DNA of 42,229 nt from assembly GCF_014697625.1 (NCBI RefSeq), contig NZ_JACJSG010000061.1, forward strand, positions 1-42,229, in the 5' to 3' direction. Below are positions 24,873 through 33,581 of this stretch, in pieces. Origin of the DNA: Anabaena azotica FACHB-119. Its GTDB lineage: Bacteria > Cyanobacteriota > Cyanobacteriia > Cyanobacteriales > Nostocaceae. The notes below the pieces were generated by a model, which was given only the letters and a program-made list of their open reading frames with translations, did no database searches and was not told the origin of the DNA. Made by a program: the position numbers and the translations under genes. How positions within the stretch are numbered: the stretch's first letter is position 1; every line of letters starts with the position of its first letter.

Positions 24873-27182
24873 GTGGAAAAACTCTACTGGCTTGACCAAA
24901 TTAAATTACAAGACCGCGCTAAAGTTGGTGACAAAGCATTCTATTTAAGCAGAATTAGGCAGCGTGGCTATCCGGTTGTTCCTGGTTTTGTGGTAACAGA
25001 AGAAGTTTTGCGATTATTTCTAGAGTCTCTTAACAGTTCAGAGTCTCTAGTCGCTAACTTACCTAATTCTTCCCTACACTTGGACGTAGCCAACTGGCGA
25101 CAACTTCAGCAAATGGCCAGTCGTTTACGTCAGGAAATTACTCATGCAACTGTTCCAGCGCAGTGGGTGGAGACAATTCTTATCGCCGCTAGGGAATGGC
25201 AAACTGACTATTTAATTCTTCGCCCTAGTTTAGGAATAGCAACTACAAGCAACAGGGTGAGAAATACTTCTGGATTATTGGATGCAGGTTTTTGTCACTG
25301 TGATGAAACTGCGATCGCACACACTCTCAAGTATACCTGGAGTCAACTATTTCGCGCTAGAAGTTTATTATATTGGCAGCGTATGGGGGTTAACCTACAG
25401 GAAGTTAACCTAGCCATTTTAGTCCAGCCGGTACAGAATGCGATCGCTAGTGGTACACTCCATGCTAACTCCCCAGACTGGAAAATTGCCGCTACTTGGG
25501 GCTTAGGGGTTGCACTAACTCAGGGTGAAGTTATACCTGATACATACCAAATTCAGCAGGAAACGGGTGTTGTCTTAGAACGGCATCTAGGACAAAAAAT
25601 GCTGGCTTATTGTCTTAATAGTACTTCATCGCTACATTCACAAGAAACTATACCTGATAACTCCTGTCTCAATACTTACTTTATTGAAGAAGCACATCAG
25701 CAAGAATACGCCTTAGCCGAAGAAAACCTTGAACAATTAATTACTCTAGGACACCAATTAGAAAGTGAACTAGGTAAAAGTTTTACCATTGAGTGGACAA
25801 TTGCCCAAGAAGATGGTAATTCCCGCCTCTACATTACGCAAGTAAGCACTCCCCAATCTACCATTCCCCATTTCCAATTTATCAAAGGTGTTGGTGCAGC
25901 TAGAGGGCGTGTGACAGCAATTGCTCATGTACTCAATAATCCTCAACAGCAACCAGAGCATCTACCTAAAGACATAATTTTGGTAGTGACAGAAATTACA
26001 CCTGACTGGTTGCCATTATTACAAAAAGCCGTTGGTGTTGTCACAGTCCAGGGAGGGTTAACTAGCCACGGAGCTATTTTAGCGAGAGAATTAGGCATTC
26101 CTGCTGTAGTAAATGTAGCAGATGCCACAATATTAATTCCTCATGGTGAGCGATTGTTAATAGATGGCGATCGCGGTGAGGTGTATCTGTTAAAAGATGA
26201 AGTAGCTACGGTAGAAAATCAACATCAGCCAAGCATTGTACCATCATTGTCCCCTGTTGTTAGCAGGCAAATGCCAATGATTGCGACTCAACTGTTGGTG
26301 AATATCAGTCAGCCTAATCTGATTGAACAAGTACAGAACTTACCAGTGGATGGGGTGGGTTTGTTGCGTTCAGAATTGATGTTACTACCTTTACTGCAAG
26401 GACAGCATCCCAATTTTTGGCTATTGGATGGGAAGCAATCACAATTGTTGGAGGAATGGACAGAGTTAATTATACAATTTGCCCGTGGATTTGCGCCACG
26501 CCCAGTATTTTATCGCTCCTTAGATTGGCGATCGCACGAATTATCAGCCAATAGTTCTCAATCTGCGCCTCAGTCAGCTTTAGGCGATCGCGGTACATTT
26601 AGTTATGTACGTAATTCTGCTGTCTTTGAATTAGAATTGACTGCGATCGCTAACGCCCAAAAAGCAGGCTATGATAACCTGCACCTATTATTACCCTTCG
26701 TGCGTAGCGTCCCTGAGTTTAGCTTCTGTCGGCAAAAAGCCGAGCAATTTGGACTTACCCAAATACCCCAGTTTCAGTTGTGGATTATGGCAGAAGTCCC
26801 CAGCGTGTTATTTTTATTACCAGAATATGTCAAAGCAGGGGTGGCGGGGATATCGATAGGGACAAACGACTTGACACAATTGTTACTAGGAGTAGACAGG
26901 GAACAAGGGGATATTACTAGAGTTTTAAACGAACGTCATCCGGCGGTGATGGCGGCTATTTCCCAACTAATTCAAATGGCGAAAACGGCGGGAATACCTT
27001 GTTCTATTTGCGGACAAGCACCAGCAATTTATCCAGAAATCATCGATGAATTAGTGCAGTGGGGAATTACATCGATATCTGTGGAACCAGAGGCTGTGGA
27101 GAGGACTTATCAGGCGATCGCTCGTGCCGAACAGCGTATAATCTTAGCAGCAGCTAGGCGACAGATTGGGGGGAGTGGTTGA
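24873..27182 (+). CDS. PEP synthase/PPDK-like protein with altered ATP-grasp half
   Basis: The 769-residue protein has the three-part order of phosphoenolpyruvate synthase: N-terminal PPDK ATP-binding domain (about 1-320), swivelling phospho-His domain with His399 in GGLTSHGAILARELG, and C-terminal PEP/pyruvate TIM barrel (about 470-769). The barrel contains GVGLLRSELMLLP, PVFYRSLDWRSHEL, IMAEVPSVLFL, ISIGTNDLTQLLLGVDR and the catalytic Cys713 in SICGQAP. The barrel and His look active. In the ATP half, the expected VRSSA is LRPSL, the VGGKG motif is VGDKAF, and the QTRP end is QVSTP, so ATP binding may be weak or lost. It could be a PEP synthase variant or a PEP-using protein with another phosphate source. 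The start is a GTG right after a heptamer tract. It is about 20-30 residues shorter than typical PpsA. Confidence 0.75.
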   Translation: MEKLYWLDQIKLQDRAKVGDKAFYLSRIRQRGYPVVPGFVVTEEVLRLFLESLNSSESLVANLPNSSLHLDVANWRQLQQMASRLRQEITHATVPAQWVETILIAAREWQTDYLILRPSLGIATTSNRVRNTSGLLDAGFCHCDETAIAHTLKYTWSQLFRARSLLYWQRMGVNLQEVNLAILVQPVQNAIASGTLHANSPDWKIAATWGLGVALTQGEVIPDTYQIQQETGVVLERHLGQKMLAYCLNSTSSLHSQETIPDNSCLNTYFIEEAHQQEYALAEENLEQLITLGHQLESELGKSFTIEWTIAQEDGNSRLYITQVSTPQSTIPHFQFIKGVGAARGRVTAIAHVLNNPQQQPEHLPKDIILVVTEITPDWLPLLQKAVGVVTVQGGLTSHGAILARELGIPAVVNVADATILIPHGERLLIDGDRGEVYLLKDEVATVENQHQPSIVPSLSPVVSRQMPMIATQLLVNISQPNLIEQVQNLPVDGVGLLRSELMLLPLLQGQHPNFWLLDGKQSQLLEEWTELIIQFARGFAPRPVFYRSLDWRSHELSANSSQSAPQSALGDRGTFSYVRNSAVFELELTAIANAQKAGYDNLHLLLPFVRSVPEFSFCRQKAEQFGLTQIPQFQLWIMAEVPSVLFLLPEYVKAGVAGISIGTNDLTQLLLGVDREQGDITRVLNERHPAVMAAISQLIQMAKTAGIPCSICGQAPAIYPEIIDELVQWGITSISVEPEAVERTYQAIARAEQRIILAAARRQIGGSG

Positions 27183-27222
27183 AAGTAAAATTTTTCTACT
27201 CGTACCATTTTTCCATAAATTT

Positions 27223-27296
27223 GCACTTAATACCCTAGCTTATTAAGCTCACGCAAAGGCGCAAAGACGCAAAAGAGCAACATTATATTAAGTGCA
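27223..27296. repeat. Inverted-repeat element between ppsA-like and NACHT genes
   Basis: TGCACTTAATA (27223-27233) and TATTAAGTGCA (27286-27296) are 11-bp perfect inverted repeats enclosing GCTCACGCAAAGGCGCAAAG-type sequence (27247-27277). A related sequence lies in reverse at 30814-30841, on the other side of the NACHT gene. Confidence 0.75.
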
Positions 27297-27326
27297 TAGT
27301 TACAGAGAATTGGTATCAAGAGATTG

Positions 27327-30300
27327 TCAGAACTCCCCGACAACTAAATCCCACAATACATCAATTCCTGTGCCTACATATTCTGAATCCTGGTGTTGCA
27401 ATATCCATTCGACAACATTTGCAGTAATGTCAGGAGAGTTTTTGCCCAACTTGCCCAATGCCCAAGCAGCAGAGGAACGCATACTCTCACTCTCATCGTG
27501 GAGTAAAGCTAGCAGTTGTGCCACTACCTCTGGCTTATCTTTGCCCAACTTGCCCAATGCTCCAACCGCAGAGGAGCGCACAAAGTTACTCTCATCATAG
27601 AGTAAAGCCAGCAGTTGTGAAACTACCTCTGGCGTATCCTTGCCCAATTTGCCCAATGCCTCAGCAGCAAAGGAACGTACAAGCTCACTTTTATCATGAA
27701 GTAAGGCCAGCAGTTGTGCCACTACCTCTGGCTTATCCTTGCCTAAGTTGCTCAATGCGCTAACCGCATAGCCACGCACAAGCTCACTCTTATCGTGAAG
27801 TAAAGCCAACAGTTGTGCCACTACCTCTGGCTTATCCTTGCCTAAGTCGCTCAATGCCTCAACCGCAGAAGAACGCACAAGCTCACTCTTATCGTGAAGT
27901 AAAGCCAGCAGTTGTGCCACTACCTCTGGTTTAGCCTTGCCCAAGTTGCCTAATGCCTCAACCGCAGAGGAACGCACACGCTCACTCTTATCTTCAAGTA
28001 AAGCCAGCAGTTTTGCCACTACCTCTGGCGTTGCCTTGCCCAATTTACCCAATGCTCCAGCAGCAGAGTAACGCACAAGCTCACTCTTATCGTGAAGTAA
28101 AGCCAGCAGTTTTGCCACTACCTCTGGCGTTGCCTTTCCCAAGTTGCCCAATGCTTCAGCAACAGAGTAACGCAAACGATCATTCTTATCGTGAAGTAAA
28201 GCCAGCAGTTTTGCCACTACCTCTGGCGTTGCTTTGCCCAAGTTGCCCAATGCCTCAGTCGCACCGTAACGCACAGGCTCACTCTTATCGTGAAGTAAAG
28301 TCAGCAATTGTGCCACTACCTCTGGCGTTGCTTTGCCCAAGTTGCCCAATGTCCAGGCCGCAGAGTAACGCACACTCTCACTCTCATCTTGGAGTAAAGC
28401 CAGCAGTTCTGCTAATACTTTCTCTTGTTCACCTAAAGTTAGCCGATATTCTAGCAGTTTCCTTTCATCTATCAAATCTGCTGATGCTTTCAAAAGTTGT
28501 AGTGCTTGGGCTTGAAACTTAGTTTCCCTCAAACTACAAAGAATTTTAAAAACCTGTGATTTAATTTTGCCGCCTACTCGTTGATCATCACTAACTTCGA
28601 TGTTAACTAATTGCGTAATTAAATCACTATCAGACAATTGTAAATCTTCTGCTAAACAACTACCCGCAAAGAAAAGATTACGGTGCAGCCATTGCTCATA
28701 GAGAGTATCTTGTTGCAGAATTGCCTCAATGACTTTTTTCGGGTTGCTCCGTTTTTGTTGAGCTATTAAAAGTAGTAAAACTTCTCGCCAGTGAGGATCA
28801 TGTAAATGTTCTCGAACATGGTCTAATACTACCTCAAAACTTTCTTCTTGACGCTCCCGGATTTCTTCAGCCGTTAAGTATTCCTGAAATGTCTTATGCA
28901 CAAAAGCATATCTATCTTGACCTTGTTCATTCAATAAACCACTACGCTCTCGAATATAATCAACAAAACGTTCTGCTTCCGCTTTCGCTTGATGTGGCTT
29001 AACTTGATAATTCAAATCAGTGATATGTTTACATAACTCTCTGATTAACTCATCTTTATCTATCAGTGTACCGCCTTCTTTATCATTACTCTGTCCCTGA
29101 CTATGAATCCAGTAAGCTAAACGGTTCATTAATTCTCTAATATCGCTCTGCTGAATATAATCCAGCTTTAATTTATCAATATCTTTTACTTCTTCCCAAT
29201 TAATTAATAGTGTATCAACCGCCAGTTTATATAGTTCATATCGCTGTCGTGGGAGATGAGCTTGATAGCGATGAATTAGAGCAATGATTGTGAGTATTAA
29301 AGGGTTTCGTGCTAATAATTTAATTCTTTCTTGTTCTGCCAATGCTTTTTTTAAGCTTTCTTGGCGTTCTCTTGCTTCTTCAGGACTTTTTAGCAAGCGA
29401 CTTTCATACCATTTCTGGATAAACAAGTCAATTTGGCTATCATCAAACTTTTCTATTTTATAATGAGTAAAATTATCTGTACGGAAATAATTACGACTAT
29501 AACCTGCTGGACGCGAAGTAATAATTGCCCGATTTTGAGAATATTGTCCGAGAAAAGTTTCAATATTTTTTACAAATTGATAACGCTTACCAGCATCAGC
29601 CACCTCATCTAAGCCATCCAATAAAATTAATGCCCGTCCATCCTCTAGCCAATGCTCAAAGAAACCTGTCGGCAATTCTTTCACATACAATCTATTCTTA
29701 GCAAAATCTCGGACATATTCTAAAATATTTTGTGTGGAAGCTTTCGCTAAATCTCTAATTTTAATTAGGATTGGTAATAAATCTATATCAACAGTTAAAC
29801 CCAGTTTCTCAGCTTGCTTTTCCGCCAACATCAGAGCAAAGTAACTCAACAAAGTCGTTTTACCTATTCCTGGTTCACCCAACAAAACAGATTTACCTGA
29901 TGTACTTTGTTTGATTAGTTCCTGCGCTGAAAATCTCCTACCACCACTTTGCTGTAATTGTGATATTCTTTGTTCATTGAGTAATTCTGATTGACGATTA
30001 TAGCCAGCTACACCTTCCCGATTAAAAAACTCTAAAGATATTGATTCTCTAGAATCTACTTGTTCAACTACATCAGGCATGACAAAAATTTGTGGGAGCT
30101 TGGCAAATCTTTCTTCTTCTTTAGTCGCTACCTTTAACCCAACGAATTCAACATCATCAAAATATTTTGACAGTTGCTGAAGATAATTATTTTTAGCAAG
30201 CTGAAATTGTAAATATGTGTTGGTTTGCTTAAAATAAGCATCAGTAAACTTTTGCAGCCAATTTTCTATACTTTGTTCTGGAAACTTTAACTTGGGTTTT

Positions 30301-30635
30301 TCAGAGAAAATTTTCTTAAAAGCAGCAATTAACAATTCTAAATTAGGAGTAGTTTTATTATTAATAGGTTTGAGTAATTCTCCTTGTACACCTGTATCTT
30401 TGAAAAATTGGTCTAGAACTTCCTTTGTCTGCTTATCATCGCAGTGATAAAATAACCGTCTGTCATAAGGTTGGGTAGCATCCCACTCTACAGCAGCTTT
30501 AACTCCTGCTTGCAAGGCTTTTTCTAAATCTGTAGGGTTTAATAGACTATTAACTTTAGTAATCATTTGTTTTGCAATTACAGGAAATACAGCTTTTCCT
30601 AGTCCAACCGCCAGCGTTGCTATTTCTATACTCAT
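27327..30635 (-). CDS. NACHT-domain STAND NTPase with C-terminal HEAT repeats
   Basis: The 1102-residue protein has an N-terminal helical region of unknown class (1-200) and a NACHT NTPase: Walker A GEPGIGKT at 253-260, Walker B ALILLDGLDEVAD at 335-347, ITSRPAGY at 372-379. The NACHT-associated helical region follows (with LLARNPLILTIIALIHR and YAFVHKTFQEYLTAEEI), then about ten HEAT-type repeats of exactly 33 residues (about 745-1070). Nine are nearly identical, with the core VRxxAxxALGxLGKxxPEVVAxLLALLHDKSE. NACHT-HEAT proteins act as signal-sensing switches, and bacterial NACHT proteins include phage-defence sensors. Defence is inference here. No separate effector gene is adjacent, so any effector would be the N-terminal region. 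The 99-bp DNA repeats suggest recent expansion. Confidence 0.88.
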   Translation of the reverse strand: MSIEIATLAVGLGKAVFPVIAKQMITKVNSLLNPTDLEKALQAGVKAAVEWDATQPYDRRLFYHCDDKQTKEVLDQFFKDTGVQGELLKPINNKTTPNLELLIAAFKKIFSEKPKLKFPEQSIENWLQKFTDAYFKQTNTYLQFQLAKNNYLQQLSKYFDDVEFVGLKVATKEEERFAKLPQIFVMPDVVEQVDSRESISLEFFNREGVAGYNRQSELLNEQRISQLQQSGGRRFSAQELIKQSTSGKSVLLGEPGIGKTTLLSYFALMLAEKQAEKLGLTVDIDLLPILIKIRDLAKASTQNILEYVRDFAKNRLYVKELPTGFFEHWLEDGRALILLDGLDEVADAGKRYQFVKNIETFLGQYSQNRAIITSRPAGYSRNYFRTDNFTHYKIEKFDDSQIDLFIQKWYESRLLKSPEEARERQESLKKALAEQERIKLLARNPLILTIIALIHRYQAHLPRQRYELYKLAVDTLLINWEEVKDIDKLKLDYIQQSDIRELMNRLAYWIHSQGQSNDKEGGTLIDKDELIRELCKHITDLNYQVKPHQAKAEAERFVDYIRERSGLLNEQGQDRYAFVHKTFQEYLTAEEIRERQEESFEVVLDHVREHLHDPHWREVLLLLIAQQKRSNPKKVIEAILQQDTLYEQWLHRNLFFAGSCLAEDLQLSDSDLITQLVNIEVSDDQRVGGKIKSQVFKILCSLRETKFQAQALQLLKASADLIDERKLLEYRLTLGEQEKVLAELLALLQDESESVRYSAAWTLGNLGKATPEVVAQLLTLLHDKSEPVRYGATEALGNLGKATPEVVAKLLALLHDKNDRLRYSVAEALGNLGKATPEVVAKLLALLHDKSELVRYSAAGALGKLGKATPEVVAKLLALLEDKSERVRSSAVEALGNLGKAKPEVVAQLLALLHDKSELVRSSAVEALSDLGKDKPEVVAQLLALLHDKSELVRGYAVSALSNLGKDKPEVVAQLLALLHDKSELVRSFAAEALGKLGKDTPEVVSQLLALLYDESNFVRSSAVGALGKLGKDKPEVVAQLLALLHDESESMRSSAAWALGKLGKNSPDITANVVEWILQHQDSEYVGTGIDVLWDLVVGEF
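27430..28400 (-). repeat. Tandem 99-bp coding repeats (HEAT units)
   Basis: About ten consecutive 99-bp units within the NACHT gene. Most differ at only a few positions. They encode 33-residue helical repeats. Long antisense open frames here (up to 189 codons) are shadows caused by the repeat. Confidence 0.92.
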
Positions 30636-30729
30636 GTTGTATTTAATACATATTTTTATTTATATTAGCCCAATTCTCAAAAATACTTTTGATACCATCA
30701 TTTAGTAGTAAAAACATTGTTTTTAATAA

Positions 30730-30783
30730 TTTATATCTTGCACCTTCGAGTGGAAGCAAGTGGTGGGCAATGCCCACCCTACC
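30730..30783. mobile_element. Partial MITE, family B-like left half
   Basis: TATATCTTGCACC (the family B end) is followed by GGTGGGCAATGCCCACCCTACCG, the same palindrome as inside copy 1. No right end is found. It sits upstream of the NACHT gene, about 100-150 bp from its start. Confidence 0.65.
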
Positions 30784-30813
30784 GGGAAACGCTATAAATT
30801 TCCTTGTTTCCTT

Positions 30814-30841
30814 CTTTGTGTCTTAGCGCCTTTGCGTGAGC
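30814..30841. repeat. Dispersed repeat, inverted relative to 27247-27274
   Basis: CTTTGTGTCTTAGCGCCTTTGCGTGAGC is the reverse of GCTCACGCAAAGGCGCAAAG... at 27247, with two or three mismatches. The two copies bracket the NACHT gene in opposite orientation. Confidence 0.8.
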
Positions 30842-30883
30842 CTAATTTCGATACTAATCTCACAGGAAGGGAACAATTACTAC

Positions 30884-31693
30884 TTACCGAGAGTATCCGG
30901 TTTCCCGCAAGAACTTACGTAATTCTGCGAAGTATTGAGAGCGATCGCCTTCATTATAAACTTGTTGTACTCGTCGCCATCCTTCCTGTCCTTGCCCTAG
31001 CAGACACATATCAGCCAAATATGCAGCTAAAAAGCCCTTGCCATCATGACCTTGACGCTTGATATCGTTGTAGTCTTTCCATAACTGTGAGGCGTGACTA
31101 GCTATTAATTTAGGATAACGGCGGGTAACGTTAGTCATTTTGCCTTGGCGGTACTGCCAAATTTGTAGAGGATAGGCAGAAGCAGCGTAAGCTGTAAAAG
31201 CACCAGCAAAGCGATCGTCTTGACTATTGAATTCTAGGATACCATCCCGATTCAAATCTTCCAGCTTGTAGACTCCGTTACCCCAATCATGGCGAATTTG
31301 TCTATACTGCCCAGAGGTGCGATCGTAGCGGTAAATCAAGGAATAAGTACAACAATGCGCCCCGCTTGTATAGAAATTAGCAATTATTTCTGGTTCCTTA
31401 TCACCGTCTAAATCCACCACAGGTATCTTATCAGAGAAGATCCCCGCAGTCGGTCGGTCATACTCACTTTCTTGAGGTAAAGTTTTATTGAAAACAGTTT
31501 TACCCCCTCTGACAATTCGCAACCGCACATTTTTATACTGATATTCCTGCGGCTTTTCAAAAGTTATTTCCGCTCGCACATTACCCGACTGTCCAGTAAA
31601 TGACTCTGCCTTAACTGGTTGTGTAATTGCAGCAACACTGACAACAGCTAAACCGACTAAAAATTGGTTAATAAAGGTACGAATATTTTTCAT
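30884..31693 (-). CDS. Secreted protein with DxDGDxE calcium-type motif, unknown function
   Basis: The 269-residue product has a clear signal peptide (residues 1-29, ending VKAES). The mature part contains VVDLDGDKEPEIIANFYTSGAHCCTYSLIYRYD (about 93-125) and DLNRDGILEF (about 146-155). These aspartate-rich loops resemble FG-GAP/VCBS or EF-like calcium-binding loops. The CC pair in GAHCC is distinctive. It probably acts in the periplasm or outside. Function unknown. ATG 31693 with the signal peptide is a firm start. Confidence 0.72.
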   Translation of the reverse strand: MKNIRTFINQFLVGLAVVSVAAITQPVKAESFTGQSGNVRAEITFEKPQEYQYKNVRLRIVRGGKTVFNKTLPQESEYDRPTAGIFSDKIPVVDLDGDKEPEIIANFYTSGAHCCTYSLIYRYDRTSGQYRQIRHDWGNGVYKLEDLNRDGILEFNSQDDRFAGAFTAYAASAYPLQIWQYRQGKMTNVTRRYPKLIASHASQLWKDYNDIKRQGHDGKGFLAAYLADMCLLGQGQEGWRRVQQVYNEGDRSQYFAELRKFLRETGYSR

Positions 31694-32094
31694 TTGATGG
31701 TGTTGTATATGAGGGACTGGGTATTGGGGACTGGGGACTGGGGGAGTAACCCACCCCTAACCCCTCCCAAGAGGGGAAAAAGCAGGGTGGTTTCATACAA
31801 TCAGAGAAAAAAGATTATTGTGTTTCAAAGCCTCTCCCCCCGTGGGGGAGAGGTTTGGAGAGAGGGCAAAATCTCTGCTACAACACCAGAAATCAGAACT
31901 TATAAATTTTTCTTTTTCTGTATAAACCCACCCCTAACCCCTCCCAGGAGGGTAAAAAGGAGTAGGGGAGAATAACAACTGTCAACTGTCAACTGTCACC
32001 TATCACCTATCACCTATCAACTGCCAACTGATAACTGATAACTGATAACTGATAACTGACAACTGATTTCTTTTATACAACACCAAAAAACCGA
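31694..32094. repeat. Repeat-filled intergenic region
   Basis: In order this gap holds GGGGACT units (about 31722-31742), a minus-strand GGGAGGGGTTAGGGGTGGG motif (31750-31768), a hairpin CCTCTCCCCCCGTGGGGGAGAGG (about 31836-31858) related to the interior of MITE family D, and a second G-rich motif (31927-31945). CAACTGT, CACCTAT and AACTGAT heptamers then run to about 32067. No gene is seen. Confidence 0.88.
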
Positions 32095-33270
32095 TTAGTA
32101 TCGGAAAATAGCCGCAACTGGTTTACCATCAGGCATTTGCTCAGGCTCAACAGCGTAAACCGTACCACCATTTAATAGAGTATGAATTGCTGCTAAGTCC
32201 AAAATATCACCATCTTCAGGCTGTGGTTCTGGGTGCAAGTCTACAGCCATTGTATCTGGGTCAAATGTACCCCAGATTTGCTGCCCTACTGGGACGATTA
32301 AGGAATCAACCCTTTGGTAATAAGCGGCGGAAACGATTTCTTTGATATCGCTAGAAGCTGTACCAGTTTCCTCTCCCTCCAATTGTTGGAAAAGCTCAAT
32401 TGCTTCCTGTTCTGATTGATGGAACAAAGGTGCGACAATTTCCCAAGCTTGAGCGTGTAACTCGTCTGCTTGGAAAACTTCTTGTCTTTTAGTAATACCT
32501 TCTTCCAGAAGATGAGGATACTTGTTAGCTTCACGATAAATGGGGTGGAGATATTCCACACCAGCCAAAATTAAAGGTGCTTTTTGCTCCCGCAGTTTCT
32601 CATGTAAAGCGGTATCAACAGCGTGGAAGAATTGGAGGATAGCTTCTTGGTGCTGGTCGCGATCTGGGCTGCCTTGACCGTGGAAAGCTCCAGGCTGCGA
32701 TCGCGTAAAGGGATTATTATTACTACCCTTAGATGTAGCAATGCGAAATTGCCCTTCTTTGTCTGTTTCATCGTACTGGAGAGCTTCATCGAGGGTTTTC
32801 GGCATATTTTCCACTTCTACCTCAGTGATGCCAGAGCGCGTTCCCTCGAAAAACTTTAAGTCTTTTTGACTCAGAGCGAGAATATAAAATTTACCATCGC
32901 TATTAATTAAATGCAGCAACGGCTTGAAATGAAATTGATGACTAACAACCACCAATTCTTGACACTCTATCGGCAGACTATAATAACGGAAGACCTGCGG
33001 CGAAATGAAAATTGCTAAACCGTGGTCTTGATTTTCCCAAAACTCAGCCTCATCGAGTTCCTTAGCTGGTTGCAGTAAATTTTCAATTTCTTCAGCAGGA
33101 ATTTCCAAAGCTTGCAAGCGTTCTTCAGCCTCACGCACTAAATTTTTAAAGCGAATAGGATTTTGACGAATCTCCGGCCCTGCTTTTTGCATAGGCATAT
33201 AAAGAGATACACAAGGTGCTTGAGAATTGGCAATTAAATTTTTTAACTCATCAATAGATAGTAGAGTCAT
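32095..33270 (-). CDS. baeRF-type protein (bacterial eRF1/Pelota-like, probably family 3)
   Basis: The 391-residue protein shows the features of bacterial proteins related to archaeo-eukaryotic release factors: an N-terminal VSLYMPMQKAGPEIRQNPIRFKNLVREAEERL segment, ALSQKDLKFFEG (about 130-141), FHAVDTALHEKL...PLILAGVEYLHPIYREANKYPHLLEEGI (central eRF1 domain-like), and AYYQRVDSLIVPVGQQIWGTFDP (domain 3-like). A GPD-like loop is present as GSPDRDQ rather than GGQ, so peptide release activity is doubtful. A ribosome-linked or stress role is guessed for the group. An AGGA sequence about 10 bases before ATG 33270 supports the start. Confidence 0.75.
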   Translation of the reverse strand: MTLLSIDELKNLIANSQAPCVSLYMPMQKAGPEIRQNPIRFKNLVREAEERLQALEIPAEEIENLLQPAKELDEAEFWENQDHGLAIFISPQVFRYYSLPIECQELVVVSHQFHFKPLLHLINSDGKFYILALSQKDLKFFEGTRSGITEVEVENMPKTLDEALQYDETDKEGQFRIATSKGSNNNPFTRSQPGAFHGQGSPDRDQHQEAILQFFHAVDTALHEKLREQKAPLILAGVEYLHPIYREANKYPHLLEEGITKRQEVFQADELHAQAWEIVAPLFHQSEQEAIELFQQLEGEETGTASSDIKEIVSAAYYQRVDSLIVPVGQQIWGTFDPDTMAVDLHPEPQPEDGDILDLAAIHTLLNGGTVYAVEPEQMPDGKPVAAIFRY

Positions 33271-33581
33271 GAGATGAAATTCCTATCCTTGGTAATTAAA
33301 GCTCAACAATGTATATTCATTCCAGAGCTTTAACCCCGAAAATTCATCTTTCTTTTGATAAATTAGCTATCATATACACCATTCTGTAGGCGGAGAAAAA
33401 TTGACAGTTGACAGTTGACAGTTGACAGTTGACAGGTGACAGGTGACAGTTTTTCTCCTCTGCTCCCCTGCTCCTCTTTCCCCTCCTGGGAGGGGTTAGG
33501 GGTGGGTTACTCCCCCAATCCCCAATCCCCAATCCCCAGTCCCCAATCCCCAATCCCCAATCCCCAGTCCCCAATCCCCGC
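33271..33581. repeat. Divergent gap made of heptamer tracts and G-rich module
   Basis: Between the divergent baeRF and scpA genes lie CAGTTGA/CAGGTGA units (about 33402-33450), CTCCTCTGCTCCCCTG octamer-like repeats, GGGAGGGGTTAGGGGTGGG (33488-33506), and about nine CCCCAAT/CCCCAGT units (33514-33576) that end five bases before the scpA ATG. Confidence 0.9.

Noticed and set aside
27458..28522. Antisense open frames of up to 189 codons inside the NACHT gene
   Set aside because: They mirror the 99-bp HEAT repeats and vary only as the repeats do. No start context or family resemblance.
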